NCBI GenBank assembly: GCA_034766995.1
Contig: CM068321.1
Coordinates: 16,078,526-16,142,525, forward strand
Length of the DNA: 64,000 nucleotides
DNA from: Acanthacorydalis orientalis
Taxonomy: Eukaryota > Arthropoda > Insecta > Megaloptera > Corydalidae
Direction: 5' to 3'
The notes under the pieces were generated by a model. It did not search any database and was not told where the DNA came from. It worked only from the letters and a program-made list of their open reading frames with translations. Each line of letters opens with the position of its first letter. Position 1 is the stretch's first letter. The translations under genes were made by a program, and so were the position numbers. Below are positions 37,911 to 50,694 of this stretch, one piece after another.

Positions 37911-38300
37911 CATACGAATTTCATTGACTTTTCTCGGTCGATTGCACTGAGCGTGTGTACTCTTGTAGGTTTTCTCTACCTGATGGCATTTTCTTTCAGT
38001 TCTCTAACATGTCGTGTTTTTTGTACTGACCTTTTCAGTATATGTTTCTTTCATTTTAAATCTGTTTTTTTCTATATTTCAACCAATAGTGTTGAATGAG
38101 AATAAACTTAAATTTACATAAAAAATAGCGTGTATATATATATTCATATATAACTGTATCGTAAAATATACTAAAATTTGTTTTTAAAGAAGAAAATATA
38201 ATTTTACTTTGTATTAAAATATTTGTATGTACGTTTGACAATTTATACCATTTCAATATATTAAAATAGAATAATTAAAAACTTGAAGCGCATATCTATC
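37911..38300. other. Transition back to A+T-rich sequence
   Basis: A 63-codon plus-strand frame at 37908-38099 has a hydrophobic N-terminal part resembling a signal or membrane segment by composition. There is no homology I recognise and no splice context; it is not called as a gene. Confidence 0.4.
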
Positions 38301-38303
38301 TAT

Positions 38304-38304
<1 letters not shown>

Positions 38305-38347
<43 letters not shown>
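38305..38347. repeat. (TA)n microsatellite
   Basis: About twenty TA units following tctatctatcca. Confidence 0.94.
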
Positions 38348-38350
<3 letters not shown>

Positions 38351-38363
38351 GTTAACATAATAT
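38344..38363. repeat. Perfect 20-bp palindrome
   Basis: atattatgtt and aacataatat are exact reverse complements around the centre gttaac. Confidence 0.9.
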
Positions 38364-38545
38364 GTTAAGAGATACAAGCTCATCATATTTCTAAGAAATC
38401 TCTTTTCATGTAGGATTCTTGATATAAACGACGCAAACAAATATATTCAAGTTGACAAATGATGTTTTCAAATGAGATTAAATTACAAACACATCAACAT
38501 GTTTGTATCCATTGATGTATATTTAAAATGTATAATATATTTACA

Positions 38546-38549
<4 letters not shown>

Positions 38550-38592
<43 letters not shown>
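38550..38592. repeat. (TA)n microsatellite
   Basis: About twenty units; a second short TA array follows at 38622-38641. Confidence 0.93.
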
Positions 38593-38594
<2 letters not shown>

Positions 38595-38644
38595 AAAATA
38601 TATACATATTAATAATAAGAATATATATATATATATATATAAAA

Positions 38645-39295
38645 TTGTATAAACGTCGATAAAAAGTTACTATGTACTTCCATTGAAAGCAGCGTCATCG
38701 TGATTTTTTTAACATATAAATGAATGAATGTAAAAAAAATTTACGTAAAATCTTAAGAGTTTGATATAAAAAAATTCTCAAATTTATATACAGCACTAAA
38801 AACAATATTATCTTTACTTCGTTTACTAAACTGCGGCAGCGTAGATGTTTTTTAGCATATTTTCAGCGTCGATGTAGTAGAAAACCATAAGCTTTAATTT
38901 AGTTTCCTGTATAAAAGGATGCCGTTTTTCTTTTACGTATCTTACTTTATATGCTTACATGTTTATCTATCTTCTTTGTAATATTCTACCAATAATATTG
39001 GCAGCAATTTATTTGCGATAGAGTTCATGCTTTACAGCTCAACAACAACACTTTTCAAATAACAATTTCGTTAAGATATTATTTTTCAATTAGAAGATAA
39101 AATTTTTATTATACTTGTAAATTCTTGAAATTTTACTATAAAATTAAAGTTTTGTACTTTGTTGGATTTTTTAATGAGTATAAAAATCAAATTATATATA
39201 TGTGTATATATATATATATATATAAACAATATATAATGAATATATAATTTTATATTTTTTTAATTAAAATTTGGAAGTTTTTCATTCTTCTAAGT
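38645..39295. other. Non-coding stretch
   Basis: A small G+C-richer patch (aaactgcggcagcgtagatg) lies at 38829-38848. A TA run lies at 39203-39223. No gene. Confidence 0.5.
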
Positions 39296-39299
39296 ATTG

Positions 39300-39302
<3 letters not shown>

Positions 39303-39342
<40 letters not shown>
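39303..39342. repeat. (TA)n microsatellite
   Basis: Twenty TA units. Confidence 0.95.
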
Positions 39343-39345
<3 letters not shown>

Positions 39346-39349
39346 ATAA

Positions 39350-40398
39350 CAAGAAATATTATTTAAAAATAAATTTTGATGAGTTTTCAAAAGAATACAG
39401 TAAAAATAATATATTTCATTATGTTATTTCAATTAAGGAAAATAGCTTAAAAAGTATGGTGCCTACTATTTATCTTACAACTACGAAACTATTTAGTGGT
39501 GACAGAATATGTTGATTTTCTTTGATAGAAAATAAAATCGTCTTTTAGTTTTTAACAGAATATGAAACAAAAAAACATTGATAGATTTATAAAGACAAAT
39601 ATAATTAAAAGTAAATTTCCCTCAGTTATCAATCAAGAAATGTTAGTGGAGACAATTACAAATCTTTTAATTTCGTTTATAAGTACAAAACTATGATCGT
39701 TCCTAACTATTGATTATATTTTTTTGTATGGTCCGTAGAATTGAATCATGAAATTGTATGTTTTTCTGTCAGACATAATAGTATACATAATCATACATAT
39801 ATTTTTTCAATTAAAAAGCTTTAATTTTTTAATTTATTCAATAAGCACTAAATATATTAAATATATATGTATAAAAACATATTTTTAAATGTTAAACTAA
39901 TAGTCTTTATTATTTTTGATTAACTGTCTATTTTCCATTACTACATTCGACACAGGTGCCATTCTCAGGTAGATCTTGAATACTGATTTTAAATACAAAA
40001 GTATGATATATAATTTTAGGGTATGAAAACAATAAAATATATGTAACAATAAAAATTGACACAAAAAGTAAGGAAATAAAACAAATATCAACGTGATATT
40101 TTATACTATGAATATATAAATAATACTCCTATATAAAATAAACTGAACATAAATCGGACTTAATATTAGTCCTTAACATCTACCTGTGAATAGCATACGT
40201 GTCGAAATCAATGGAGTATAAACACAGTTGATCTAAAAGGACAAAGATCAGTAGGACAGTGTATACACACAGGTATAAAAGCATAAAGATAGAAAACACC
40301 CAAGTACAGATATAAAAGAACACACTCATAATTTTAATATTTTTAATTGTATTTAGATAATATTTTTCTTTAAATAAATAAAAATATCTGTGGTAATG
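39350..40398. other. A+T-rich non-coding stretch
   Basis: Nothing recognisable. Short frames at 39297-39515 and 39897-40091 are without family signature. Confidence 0.55.
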
Positions 40399-40399
40399 T

Positions 40400-40400
40400 T

Positions 40401-40490
<90 letters not shown>
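40400..40490. repeat. (TA)n with GATATA interruptions
   Basis: TA block, then three agatat units (tagatatagatatagata), then TA again. It produces the apparent Tyr-Ile/Ser-Ile frames on the minus strand. Confidence 0.93.
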
Positions 40491-40491
<1 letters not shown>

Positions 40492-40494
40492 TTT

Positions 40495-40980
40495 ATATTA
40501 AATTCAATAATGTTAAATTTAAAAACACTTCTTATTCTTATGTGACATTTTTCAAACATATTTCATATGTTTCAATATTTTTTATTTTTCAGTCTATTAT
40601 AATTAAAAAATAAATTTCATTTCATATGAAGTATTCTACTATTAAGTTCTATATTCAGTAGAATTATCATTGCTTGTTTTAATCAAGAATCTGCACTGAT
40701 GTGGAAGTGGCACGAAACGGATACTATTGATCGATGAAGCACGTATCAGCGTTTTTTATGTTACAATTAATATTAAAAAAATGCAATACATTCAACAGAT
40801 GTTACATGCTTAGAGGAAAATATAGGAAACTGATAACTGTAAATTTGAAACGAACAAATTGGAATCTACTTCTGAAAAATAATGGGATGTCTTAGTATGT
40901 AATTAAACATCTAAAACTTGTTTTTACTTCGAATTTAAAAAGGAACATTCATCAATAATTACATACTTCCCCATTACTAT
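40495..40980. other. A+T-rich stretch with a slightly G+C-richer patch
   Basis: The patch aagtggcacgaaacggatac at 40705-40724 stands out; no gene seen. Confidence 0.45.
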
Positions 40981-40984
40981 GTAT

Positions 40985-41013
40985 ACATACATATATATAT
41001 ATATATACACACA

Positions 41014-41069
<56 letters not shown>

Positions 41070-41080
41070 TATACACACAG

Positions 41081-41139
<59 letters not shown>

Positions 41140-41141
41140 CA

Positions 41142-41197
<56 letters not shown>

Positions 41198-41238
41198 TAT
41201 ACACACAGATAAATATATATATATATATATATATATAA
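40985..41238. repeat. Two tandem copies of a 128-bp compound microsatellite
   Basis: Two markers recur at exactly 128 bp: tacacacat at 41006 and 41134, and acacacagataaat at 41073 and 41201. Between them are the same TA blocks with taca and tgta interruptions in the same order. This is therefore a segmental tandem duplication of an already compound microsatellite, not one long array. Several overlapping open frames on both strands are artefacts of it. Confidence 0.9.
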
Positions 41239-41239
41239 T

Positions 41240-41372
41240 CATGCAATACGAACGGTCATTCTAATCAATATGTCATAATTACATGACTAAAGTTCCCAAC
41301 ATGACCCGTCCTATAGAATAACTTTTAAATCCCTAAGGTTTAGCACATATTTTACACGGAATAAATTTATAT

Positions 41373-41374
<2 letters not shown>
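41240..41374. other. Non-coding spacer
   Basis: Slightly higher G+C (aatacgaacggtcat, caacatgacccgtcc); nothing recognisable. Confidence 0.45.
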
Positions 41375-41445
<71 letters not shown>

Positions 41446-41449
41446 CGAT
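41375..41449. repeat. (TA)n microsatellite
   Basis: About 70 bp of nearly pure TA. Confidence 0.95.
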
Positions 41450-41454
41450 GTAAT

Positions 41455-44400
41455 AAATACAAAAGGTCAAGAATTGTGATTTGATATTTTAAACAAATAA
41501 TATTGATCGAATTAATTATTTTGACATATGAATAAAACAAGTTAAATTATACAGTCAACATACACATTCATTTCCAAATTTTAATGATATTCTTTTTTAA
41601 AATCTTAGAGTGTATAAAGTGAAAAAGAAATACTATATCATTTACGAAGTAGTGCCTGCAGAAAGCTACAAACCTTAAATAATTTTTACTATCTACAAGA
41701 GAAAGCTTTTATGCAACGTCCACAATAATGTAGTTTTTATCTTCAAATTCTTCTTTATTGTTTTATCAAGAAAATATTGTGATTTTGTAAAATTTTAATC
41801 TGATAATATTACATTTAAAAAAAACTTTAATTATCATTCAAGTACTTAGTCATTATGGAAAAAGAGTATTTAATATTTATTTTCAGAAAAGCTTTTTTTT
41901 TTACATTTTTTCTATAAAATGAACTTTTGTTTTTTTATATATTTTTTTTAATTTGTTCAATAAGTCCTTTTTATATATTTCTTGAATTTTTAAGAAGATT
42001 TAATTAAATTTAAGTATTTATGTAAAATAAGCACAAATATAATATTTCATACTTCATTAAACTTAAATTACAATGATTTGTAACTTAAATATTTTTAATA
42101 ATGTAAACTGTTTGATATTATAAAAGTCAAAAAAATGTTATATATTGTGAACCTTCTAACATTTTATTAGATATAAAATATTTACTCTTGCAAGATCAGA
42201 GAGATAAGAATTTCTCTGAATGACTTTTTTAAAAAAACTTTTATTCACAATTTGAATGTAGAGTATATTATTTTCTGTTATATTGTTTTATTCACTAATT
42301 TCTTTACTATAAATTATTGCACTTTATACACATTACACTTTTTTGTTTAAAATATAAACATTCTTGAATATTCATTTATCTTTATATAAAAAAAATATTC
42401 TATGTAGAAACAGTATTATATTTTAATTGTTTAATATTTACTTTTTTATCATAAGCAATTATTTTTTTATTCTTTAAATGTGAAAAATTAACAACCGAAC
42501 AAACGAAAATTAAATTACATTTCATCAACAACTGACCTACAAAACAGTCTGTTTGAAATAAAATGAGAAAGATATAATAAACAGTGTAAGTTGTAGATGA
42601 AAAGTAAATTCATTGGAAAAGTAATTCCGTGGAATATTAATTCATTTTTTAAATAAAGTTTCCATTATACAAAAAAAATAAATGTATACATTTTTTAAAG
42701 TATACTCATTCTTATTAAATTTATTTTTCGATGTGAAACAACGACAATATTGTAATTAATCGAGTTTATACGATAATATGTCTGAAACTTGTTACCTAAT
42801 AAACACCAATGTTATATTTTAATTATCGAAGAATAATTAAAAATCGATTATTGATAACAATCAGAATTACTCTTAATTATAATATTACAAACAATTATAA
42901 AGAACGATATTTATTACTTTTAGATCAAGAAAAGAATAGAAATATGTAATAAATATTCTTAGTCGAAAAATAAATTTTAATTGTGTAAATTATATCATTA
43001 CTTATTTAAATGATGATGTCAGATATTTTATAATCTTATTTTAAATTATGTAATATATATATATATATATATATATACAAGGATATATAATATTTATGTA
43101 TTTATGCAATATGATTTCCTTGTTATCTTTTAATTACTATGTGTAAAACATGAAACCAAAATGAACAACTTTCTAATAATCTTCCTTAATTTAGAAAGCA
43201 GGTAACTGAAAAACATATTAAACAAGAATATGTGTTGGTTAGTAGACTATTCAGTTGAGCTTATGTGCTTTTATGTCATTAGTGACATCAAATGCATCAA
43301 ATAAATCTGTTCAAAGGAAGTGGTTTATTTATACTCTTACAGCTAAAAGGGAAGATGTAAGAACAAAATTATCCGCAGTGTGAAAAAGGGTTTTATATTA
43401 ATGAATAAATGAATGTTTCGTAAATCTTTTAACAATTAAATTTAATTTTCTTAATCTTTTCATTTGGATATATTTTATTACTTTATTAAATATTTAATCA
43501 TATTCGTTCTAATTATTTTTCAGTAAAAATTAAATATTTCATTTTAAGAACATCTATCTTTTTTCTACGTATTAATTTATTTCTCTCTCTTTCTCTCTAT
43601 ATATATTTATCATACCTACTTAATTAATTAATGTGAATAATTGAGGATTGTGTATAATCACCAGTAATTATATACAGTGAGTGTTTTGTTCTTAATGCAG
43701 AAAAAAATATTTTAGAATGATGAGTTACTATATTCAATAACCGACATTTTTTGGTCTATCTGGAAAATATAAAATCAAAATTTATTTTTTCTTGAATTCT
43801 TTCAAATTTCCGTGGAAATCACTCATTTTGACGATTTTGGTTGCCAATTATTGCGTTATTTCCCATTGATTAGTCATAATATTTACTTCTTTTTGCATGA
43901 CTTTATTTTTCAAATGCATTATTTTTAAAAAAGTAAACGAATTCAATTTTATTAAATTGAGTTCGTCGTAGTGATTCAAACTCTTTTTAATATTTTTTCT
44001 CTAAATGAAACAAAAAAATATTATGCAATATTACCAATTTTATTTCTGGATCCAAAATTAGGTTATAAAGATTATATTTTATTATCTAATAGCATAATGA
44101 GATTTTTATCAAATGGATTAATGTTTACAACCATTCCATCTGCAAGTTTTATTACATAAATCAACCGATTTCACACATATATCGAATTTTGTAATTTTTT
44201 GTTCCATTGATTTCTTATTTATACTATATCTAGGTTTTCCATAGAATCTTTCCTTTTAAGGTACTCTATTCTTTACTCAATTGGTAATAAATTTCATTTT
44301 TAAGAACAGATAAAAAATAACTAACTATTCTGTGTACCACTAAAAACAAAATTGAAAGGATAAAAGTTTATGTATTTAAGCCCCAATGCAACTTGAATTT

Positions 44401-44545
44401 TATAATTAACGAAAATAAGTACAATAAAACAAAGTTTAAAATATTTTATATCAGATATTTTTTGTACTGGACCAAATTATGTAAAGTGGATAACATTCAA
44501 TGAGAATATCTCATTTTGAGATGACAAAAATTTATCAAATGGCAT
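41455..44545. other. A+T-rich non-coding stretch
   Basis: No gene. A short TA tract lies at 43050-43077, and a CT-rich run (ttctctctctttctctct) at 43581-43598. A 62-codon plus-strand frame at 43971-44159, and the opposite strand of the same interval, look somewhat protein-like, but I cannot tie either to a family. Confidence 0.5.
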
Positions 44546-44548
44546 AAT

Positions 44549-44610
44549 TATATATAAACACACACACACATATATATATATATATACACATACATATATA
44601 TATATATATT
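44549..44610. repeat. CA/TA compound microsatellite
   Basis: Six CA units between two TA blocks, then a further acacatac interruption. Confidence 0.92.
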
Positions 44611-44614
44611 TCTA

Positions 44615-45200
44615 TGCATAACTTCATTTTAATGAAAATATTTTTTATCATAAAATATACTAAAAAGTAAAATAATATACAATACTTAACTGATTAATAA
44701 AATCGACTTATATTTTTAATTATTTAATTCCATAAATTCATAAACCAATAACATTTTATTGTATTAATTTTCTATGATTATTTATTAAAAAATGATTTTA
44801 TATTTTTTTAATATTGTCAAGAAGTTTAGTTAGTTGTATTTATTAATATATAAAAAAAATTATAATTAAAATTGACATTTAATTTTACATTTAACAAAAT
44901 AATATAAAATTCAGTACCTCAACTTTCATACAAAAATATATAAGAATTATTTATTGAACACAACTATGTTTTCAATGTTAATATTATCAGCTTCAAAACA
45001 GAGCATTGAATATTCTAGACATCTAGAGTTCTTATCAATTCAAATCATTGTTTTGCTCTGATTTTGATGACATTACCATGAAAATGTATAAAGTTTGTAT
45101 ACTGAATGTGTCGAGTTTGTGAATTAAATCATAATTAGATTTGATATGAGTATGGAGTTAAAATTTATTTTAGATTATCGTATTTTATTGGTACATCATC
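44615..45200. other. A+T-rich non-coding stretch
   Basis: Nothing recognisable. Confidence 0.55.
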
Positions 45201-45203
45201 ATA

Positions 45204-45250
<47 letters not shown>
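45204..45250. repeat. (TA)n microsatellite
   Basis: Two TA blocks with one taca interruption. Confidence 0.93.
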
Positions 45251-45254
<4 letters not shown>

Positions 45255-45770
45255 TTGTACAAATGTTACAAATAATTTCATATAGTTTTTTATAAAAATC
45301 TACTTATATTTTATTTTATTAACATGACTTAATTTTTAAAAAAAGATAAATAGTAAGAATATAAATTGAATTGAATATAAATTCAGTGTATTGTACTGAA
45401 AAAGATTATATTTTATTTTTCGATTACTATATATAATTTTATAACAAATTAATCTAAAATAACTACACTTACAAAAAAAATAATCAAAAAAATTTTGTAA
45501 ACAAATTTGCATGGAAATAAATAATTAATAACTAAGAAAACATCAAAATAGAATCATACACCTATCTGTAGTCTATGATTTTAAATTAATTAATAAAACG
45601 GTTTAATTTATAATATTTTAAGTTATAATTTTTGATAGCTTTTTGTCTAAAAACCGTTTTCTGATTATTTTCTCTTCTGGAAGTTAAATCTAAAATTAAA
45701 TTATTATGTATTAAATACTTATTTATTTTTATTCATTATTACATTTCTATGAAATCGACCACAACTTATC

Positions 45771-45802
<32 letters not shown>

Positions 45803-46055
45803 ATATGTTTTTTTTGAATAAAACTGACTATCTCCCAAGTTATTACAAATTAATTTAAAAAAATAATCAATTAACAAAAACATAAAAAATTAATAGTTAA
45901 ACAAAAATTTAATTTAATTCACAGGTTTTATCATTTTTATGTTTTTATTAATTGATTTCCTTAAAATATTTTGATCGGAAATTACTTCATTTTTCAAGGA
46001 AAAGACAGTTGAATGATTCTGTTTTTTTATTAGAAATATTTTAATATTTTATTTA
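45255..46055. other. A+T-rich non-coding stretch
   Basis: Nothing recognisable; short (TA)n at 45778-45802. Confidence 0.55.
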
Positions 46056-46059
46056 TTTT

Positions 46060-46060
46060 A

Positions 46061-46093
<33 letters not shown>

Positions 46094-46120
46094 CGTATGT
46101 ATACGTGTATATACCAATAT

Positions 46121-46164
<44 letters not shown>
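46060..46164. repeat. Compound (TA)n/(CACACG) microsatellite
   Basis: TA block, then acacacacgtatgtatacg, then a longer TA block of about 43 bp. Confidence 0.92.
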
Positions 46165-46167
<3 letters not shown>

Positions 46168-46189
46168 TGTAAATTTCTATGTTTAAAAT

Positions 46190-46320
46190 GAAGTATAACC
46201 ACAGCATGCTTTCAACTCATGCACTGCAGGAAATTTCATTTCGAGTGAAGCAAGAACATCGCCCGCAGAGATCTGTTGTGTATATTTTCTTTAAAGATGG
46301 TTCTATAAATGCTATCATAT
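46190..46320. promoter_or_regulatory. G+C-richer patch
   Basis: Contains ccacagcatgctttcaac, tcatgcactgcagg and agaacatcgcccgcagag. No open frame of interest. Lies between two large (TA)n arrays. Confidence 0.2.
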
Positions 46321-46358
46321 AAAGTATAATGTTGAGCCAACAGATTTTCTACTTGTCT

Positions 46359-46360
<2 letters not shown>

Positions 46361-46422
<62 letters not shown>
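46361..46422. repeat. (TA)n microsatellite
   Basis: About 31 pure TA units. Confidence 0.95.
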
Positions 46423-46424
<2 letters not shown>

Positions 46425-46425
<1 letters not shown>

Positions 46426-46790
46426 ATTTTACATGTTTACTTTTTAATGTATCTTGTAAATTAACACAAAGAAGAAGTTTATTTGTTGCATCCAATGAAC
46501 TTAATTTAAATTCTTATTTGCATACAGGTCAATTAAATTTTTAAATTTAAGAAGACGTTATATGAAGTGAATTTGAATGTTTATAAAATTACTTTATTTA
46601 ATAGATTTTAATTTGTTTTTATATTATTGTGTACCGTTTTTTAAAGAGTAATAAGTAAATTTCAAAGAATGATTGTTCTGCTTCTAGTTATGTATTATAG
46701 AAAGGTTTTGTCTAAAAATATTTATTTTTAAAAAGGTTATTTAAAATTTCGTTCTGTATTTTCCGCAAAAAGAGGTTTAAATCATAGATG
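46425..46790. other. A+T-rich non-coding stretch
   Basis: Nothing recognisable. Confidence 0.5.
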
Positions 46791-47030
46791 TATGTACTTG
46801 TAAATGTTATGAACGCGGTCACCAAATAGTAACTGTTGCTTTCATGATGTACCGTGATGTGTGAAATGTTTAGTGTTTATGTACTGCTTCACTGTTACTG
46901 GTTCTATAAAAAAAGGGTCTATGAGTTTACGACGAATTTCAGCATACGAAACATTTATTTTCTGTGAATTTAATGGAATTTTCTGAACTGCATGTGGTTG
47001 TTTACTTTACCATAAACGGATGTGTTGTGA
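46790..47030. promoter_or_regulatory. G+C-richer patch
   Basis: Contains atgaacgcggtcacc, catgatgtaccgtgatgtg and gagtttacgacgaatttc. Function unknown; composition is the only evidence. Confidence 0.18.
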
Positions 47031-48260
47031 ATTAATCTAACTGGATAGATGTAACCATTCTTCTTTTGTAGAAAAAAGTAAACTTAACATCGAGCGGATA
47101 AGAAAAGTCTCTAGTTTTCGGAAACACTCTGTAATAAATATATCTTCGCATGTGTTTTTGTATAAAATAATTCCTGAACTTGTCACTCGTGAACAATTAA
47201 TTATTTTTTTTTTATTTTTAGTACTCAAAGATTAAACAAAAAAATATTCTACTGCTGATAAGTAGATATACAATGAATTAATTAATATTCTAGATAGAAA
47301 CAAATTTTGATTATGTACATACAAATTTAGTTTAGAAACTCTAATTATAAATAAACTCTAAAGTGCGAAAGGCTGTTTCTATTATAAACATTGTGTAAAC
47401 AATAAATATAAAGTTTAATTCACACTTCACAAACTTTAATGGATAACAGGAAATGTAATACTAGTAGTGAAAATATCAAAATATTATTACATTTTTAAGA
47501 TTTTCCATTATTATTTTTTGAATATATGTCATAATTTTATTTTAATATTAAACCCTTTTAACTATATAAAATAATCTCTCTTTTATATCTCTCTTATATC
47601 TGGTTTTGTTTGAAATTTACGTCCCGGTTTATTATCAATTAATTTAAAAAAATATTACTCAAAATTTTAATTACAGTACACATATAAATTTTATCTTCTA
47701 CGTTATTTAATTAAAAAAATAAATTTAAATAACAAATTATACACATGTAGACATACATATTTGAAAAATTTCAGCTTTTTCACCACATACCTTGTTTAAA
47801 ATATCTTGTACATGTACGCTATCAGGTAAATGTTAATGTATCACAACTCAGCGCTAATGTTTTAATCTTATTAGAGAGCGAGGGTTGTTGATATACGCAC
47901 CCTATATTCTAATATTCATATGATGAAAACGTAATACCAAATATATTAGTTTCTCTATAATTAATGACATTGCTGAAAACTATAATTAGTAATATATGCA
48001 CCATTGTTTAATTATCGATCGATGTATCTGTGTTCTATTTTAGTGAAAGACCATTTATTATCTACTCATAACAATTTATTTTCATCGAAATATACAGTAA
48101 CTGATTTTAAATTGTTATATTCTCAATTACTTCGTTAAAAATTCTGTAATAAAAAAGTAAATAATAACTCAACCGTCAATGGTTACAAAAAATATAATTA
48201 ATGAAGAAAAGTATGAATTACCATTAAAGTATTAAAATATATGTAAAAGGTCTCTATAAA
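47031..48260. other. A+T-rich non-coding stretch
   Basis: No gene. A 63-codon minus-strand frame at 47037-47228 has no family signature. A minus-strand donor-like CAAG|GTATGT occurs near 47785. Confidence 0.5.
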
Positions 48261-48261
48261 A

Positions 48262-48283
48262 GTTCTCTTTCTCCCTCTCTCTT

Positions 48284-48329
<46 letters not shown>

Positions 48330-48333
48330 TATA
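48262..48333. repeat. CT-run plus (TA)n microsatellite
   Basis: ttctctttctccctctctct leads into TA blocks with one tgta interruption. Confidence 0.9.
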
Positions 48334-48339
48334 AATTTA

Positions 48340-48915
48340 TAAATAGTAATAATTGAATTCTCATCAATTAAATTAATTATTTAAATGATATTTATTTTAT
48401 TAAAAATATTGAAGTTAGAATCATTATAAGTCAGCCTTAATTGCACATTAAAAATGACTTCTTGTTGACTTGCTAATATATCAAAATATAGATTAATACT
48501 GTAACTAAATTGTATGAAATATTTTATAAAAAGTGTTATACTTTGCATAGATAAGAAATATTTTACACATTGAAACATTATAATAGAAAATATTTTCAAT
48601 TTGTAATATTAATCGAATTTATTTAGAAGAAATAGATTTTTTTATCTAATCTCCCAATTCAAATAATTATTGAGATACAAAATTTTATGTTATTTGAATA
48701 TTTTATTTTTTCACGAAGAATAAAAAAAATCTGCTTAGAAATATTTAATATAATTGTATTTATTTAATATGTTTATTTATATCATTCTCTTAGTGACAAA
48801 AGATAAAAATTCTATAAGCTAAATACATATTTTTCTAAAAGTGTTAAGGTAAAATATTTTTGATACTTTAACGGTTTGAAAATAATGGATTGAATATCGA
48901 AATGTGAATAAGTAA
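48340..48915. other. A+T-rich non-coding stretch
   Basis: Nothing recognisable. Confidence 0.55.
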
Positions 48916-48917
48916 CA

Positions 48918-48997
48918 ATCACAAATGACCAATAATCAATTATTGAACATTTTTGATCACAAATAAATAAAGGATTATGAAAGACTGAAAAAATTCT
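48918..48997 (-). repeat. Dispersed degenerate repeat, copy 6 (best preserved)
   Basis: In reverse complement: tttttcagtctttcataatc, tttatttatttgtgatc, aaaaatgttcaataattga, ttattggtcatttgtga. It provides the clearest version of the shared core. Confidence 0.5.
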
Positions 48998-48999
48998 TG

Positions 49000-50524
49000 T
49001 GAAATTCAATATCTTAATCGTGTTTTTGGTTGTCGTTTCACATTAACTAAACAAATAATTATTTACAAATATAAAATACACAATATTTACACTTCCTATT
49101 ATTTTTTTTATAAAAATATTCTTGCCTATGTATAAAATAATAAATTTTCTGTAGTAAACTTTTTAAAATTAGACTTTTCTAAAATTTTATGCTATAAAAA
49201 TTAAAATAGATTTTTTTCTATCCAGAAAGTTTATTGAATATTTTGTAATTAATTTTATAGTATTGGCCTCGTCTTTATTATTTTGGATTTTCTAAATGTC
49301 TGTTCTATACTGTTAATTTGGGCACGTATTCCATCTACAGATAAATATTAGTGACTCTCAACATTCCCTTCTACTCTCTTGAAAATATTACACGTGTCAA
49401 AATTAGGAGTGGATAATAGATACACAAATAGCGTAAAAGAACAAAGACTGTCAGAAGATCACAAGATCAAAGAGATCAGAGGTATAAAAATATACAAATA
49501 CAATTTAGTAGTACCTTTACTGAGAAATGATCCGTTATCAGAAAGAATTTATTCGTTTTGAAGGATTTCAATATTTTAGATATGTTTATAAAAGATATTT
49601 CAAAGCGAATTGTCAAGTTTGGATTAATGCGCATTGAAAGTGAGTATAAACCCGAGTAAAACTGTGGTAGAAATCTTGTTTCATTTCGAATTCTAAACAA
49701 CATGGCAACTTCAATTTGGTGTGAGATTCTTGAATAAACTCTCACTTGACTTAATTTCAAACTATCAGGCTGTATAAGTTAGATTCTAATTTATTTTGAT
49801 ATTAGGTATTAAATGCACGCAAAAGTTTCTGATAGTAAATTCTTGGAGAAAATGTGTGTATATATATATATATATATATACATGTTGAATTTATTTTCTA
49901 TAACTTACGAACAAACCTAAATGTTACGTTACTTCTCTAGTCGCACTCTGCCTATACTGAGTTTTGTTTTGTAAGCATCAATTTTATTTCTATTGTTCGA
50001 TGATTCTCTTCGACGGTATCAAATTATAGTTTTATATTAAAAATATTGATGACTGAAATATTAATTCTCTTTAAAATATATCTTACTACGAACTTCATTG
50101 CAAACAATTAATATATTTATCAAATTTATTAAAATAACTTACTAAAAATCTTTTTGAATAACGGAATGATGATGAATTCTGTCATTTTGATTTCTCTTTA
50201 GAAATTTATCTAAACTGGAAAAATATATTTAAGATTTTAATGTTATATTTAAATATTCCGCAATAAAATAATGTATTTTTTTTACAATTTGTATGTCGTT
50301 ACAAGGTCTTATTGATAAATATATAAAAAAATATTTATTGGAACTATATTACAAAGTAACTATAATTGAAACCGATCATAGAAGGAATTAATTCATAAGT
50401 GACTTATACGGTTCACATAGAACATAGTTTTTTTTATAAAACGATCATATATATTTTTTTAAATTAATCCACTAATGTTAATGTAAAGTTGATAATAAAA
50501 TATGTACACTTTTCTTTGACCTTA

Positions 50525-50525
<1 letters not shown>
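49000..50525. other. A+T-rich non-coding stretch
   Basis: Includes a slightly G+C-richer zone at 49320-50000 with frames at 49379-49561 (plus) and 49476-49760 (minus). No family is recognised in either. A short (TA)n lies at 49857-49880. Confidence 0.5.

Positions 50526-50528
<3 letters not shown>

Positions 50529-50584
<56 letters not shown>
50529..50584. repeat. (TA)n microsatellite
   Basis: About 28 uninterrupted units. Confidence 0.95.
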
Positions 50585-50587
<3 letters not shown>

Positions 50588-50640
50588 GTAATATTTACTT
50601 TAATTTTATTTATTTTTATGGAAATTATTTAATAAATATA

Positions 50641-50690
50641 TTTATTTTTCAGGTGAGTTGCAGTCATTTTTTATTTAAATTGGTAAGGTA
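50641..50690 (+). promoter_or_regulatory. Weaker acceptor-donor juxtaposition (recursive-splice-like)
   Basis: tttatttttcag is followed immediately by GTGAGT at 50653-50658. A further donor-like TAAG|GTAAAT comes 35 nt downstream, at 50688. The layout resembles the minus-strand site near 22097, but the donors are poorer matches and this one is on the opposite strand. Possibly coincidental. Confidence 0.25.
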
Positions 50691-50694
50691 AATT

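Noticed and set aside
40924..41246. Four overlapping open frames on both strands
   Set aside because: All are translations of the 128-bp duplicated microsatellite.
49379..49760. Overlapping plus and minus frames with more varied amino-acid use
   Set aside because: Checked for splice context and motifs; none convincing. Lengths of 60-94 codons are within chance expectation for the window.
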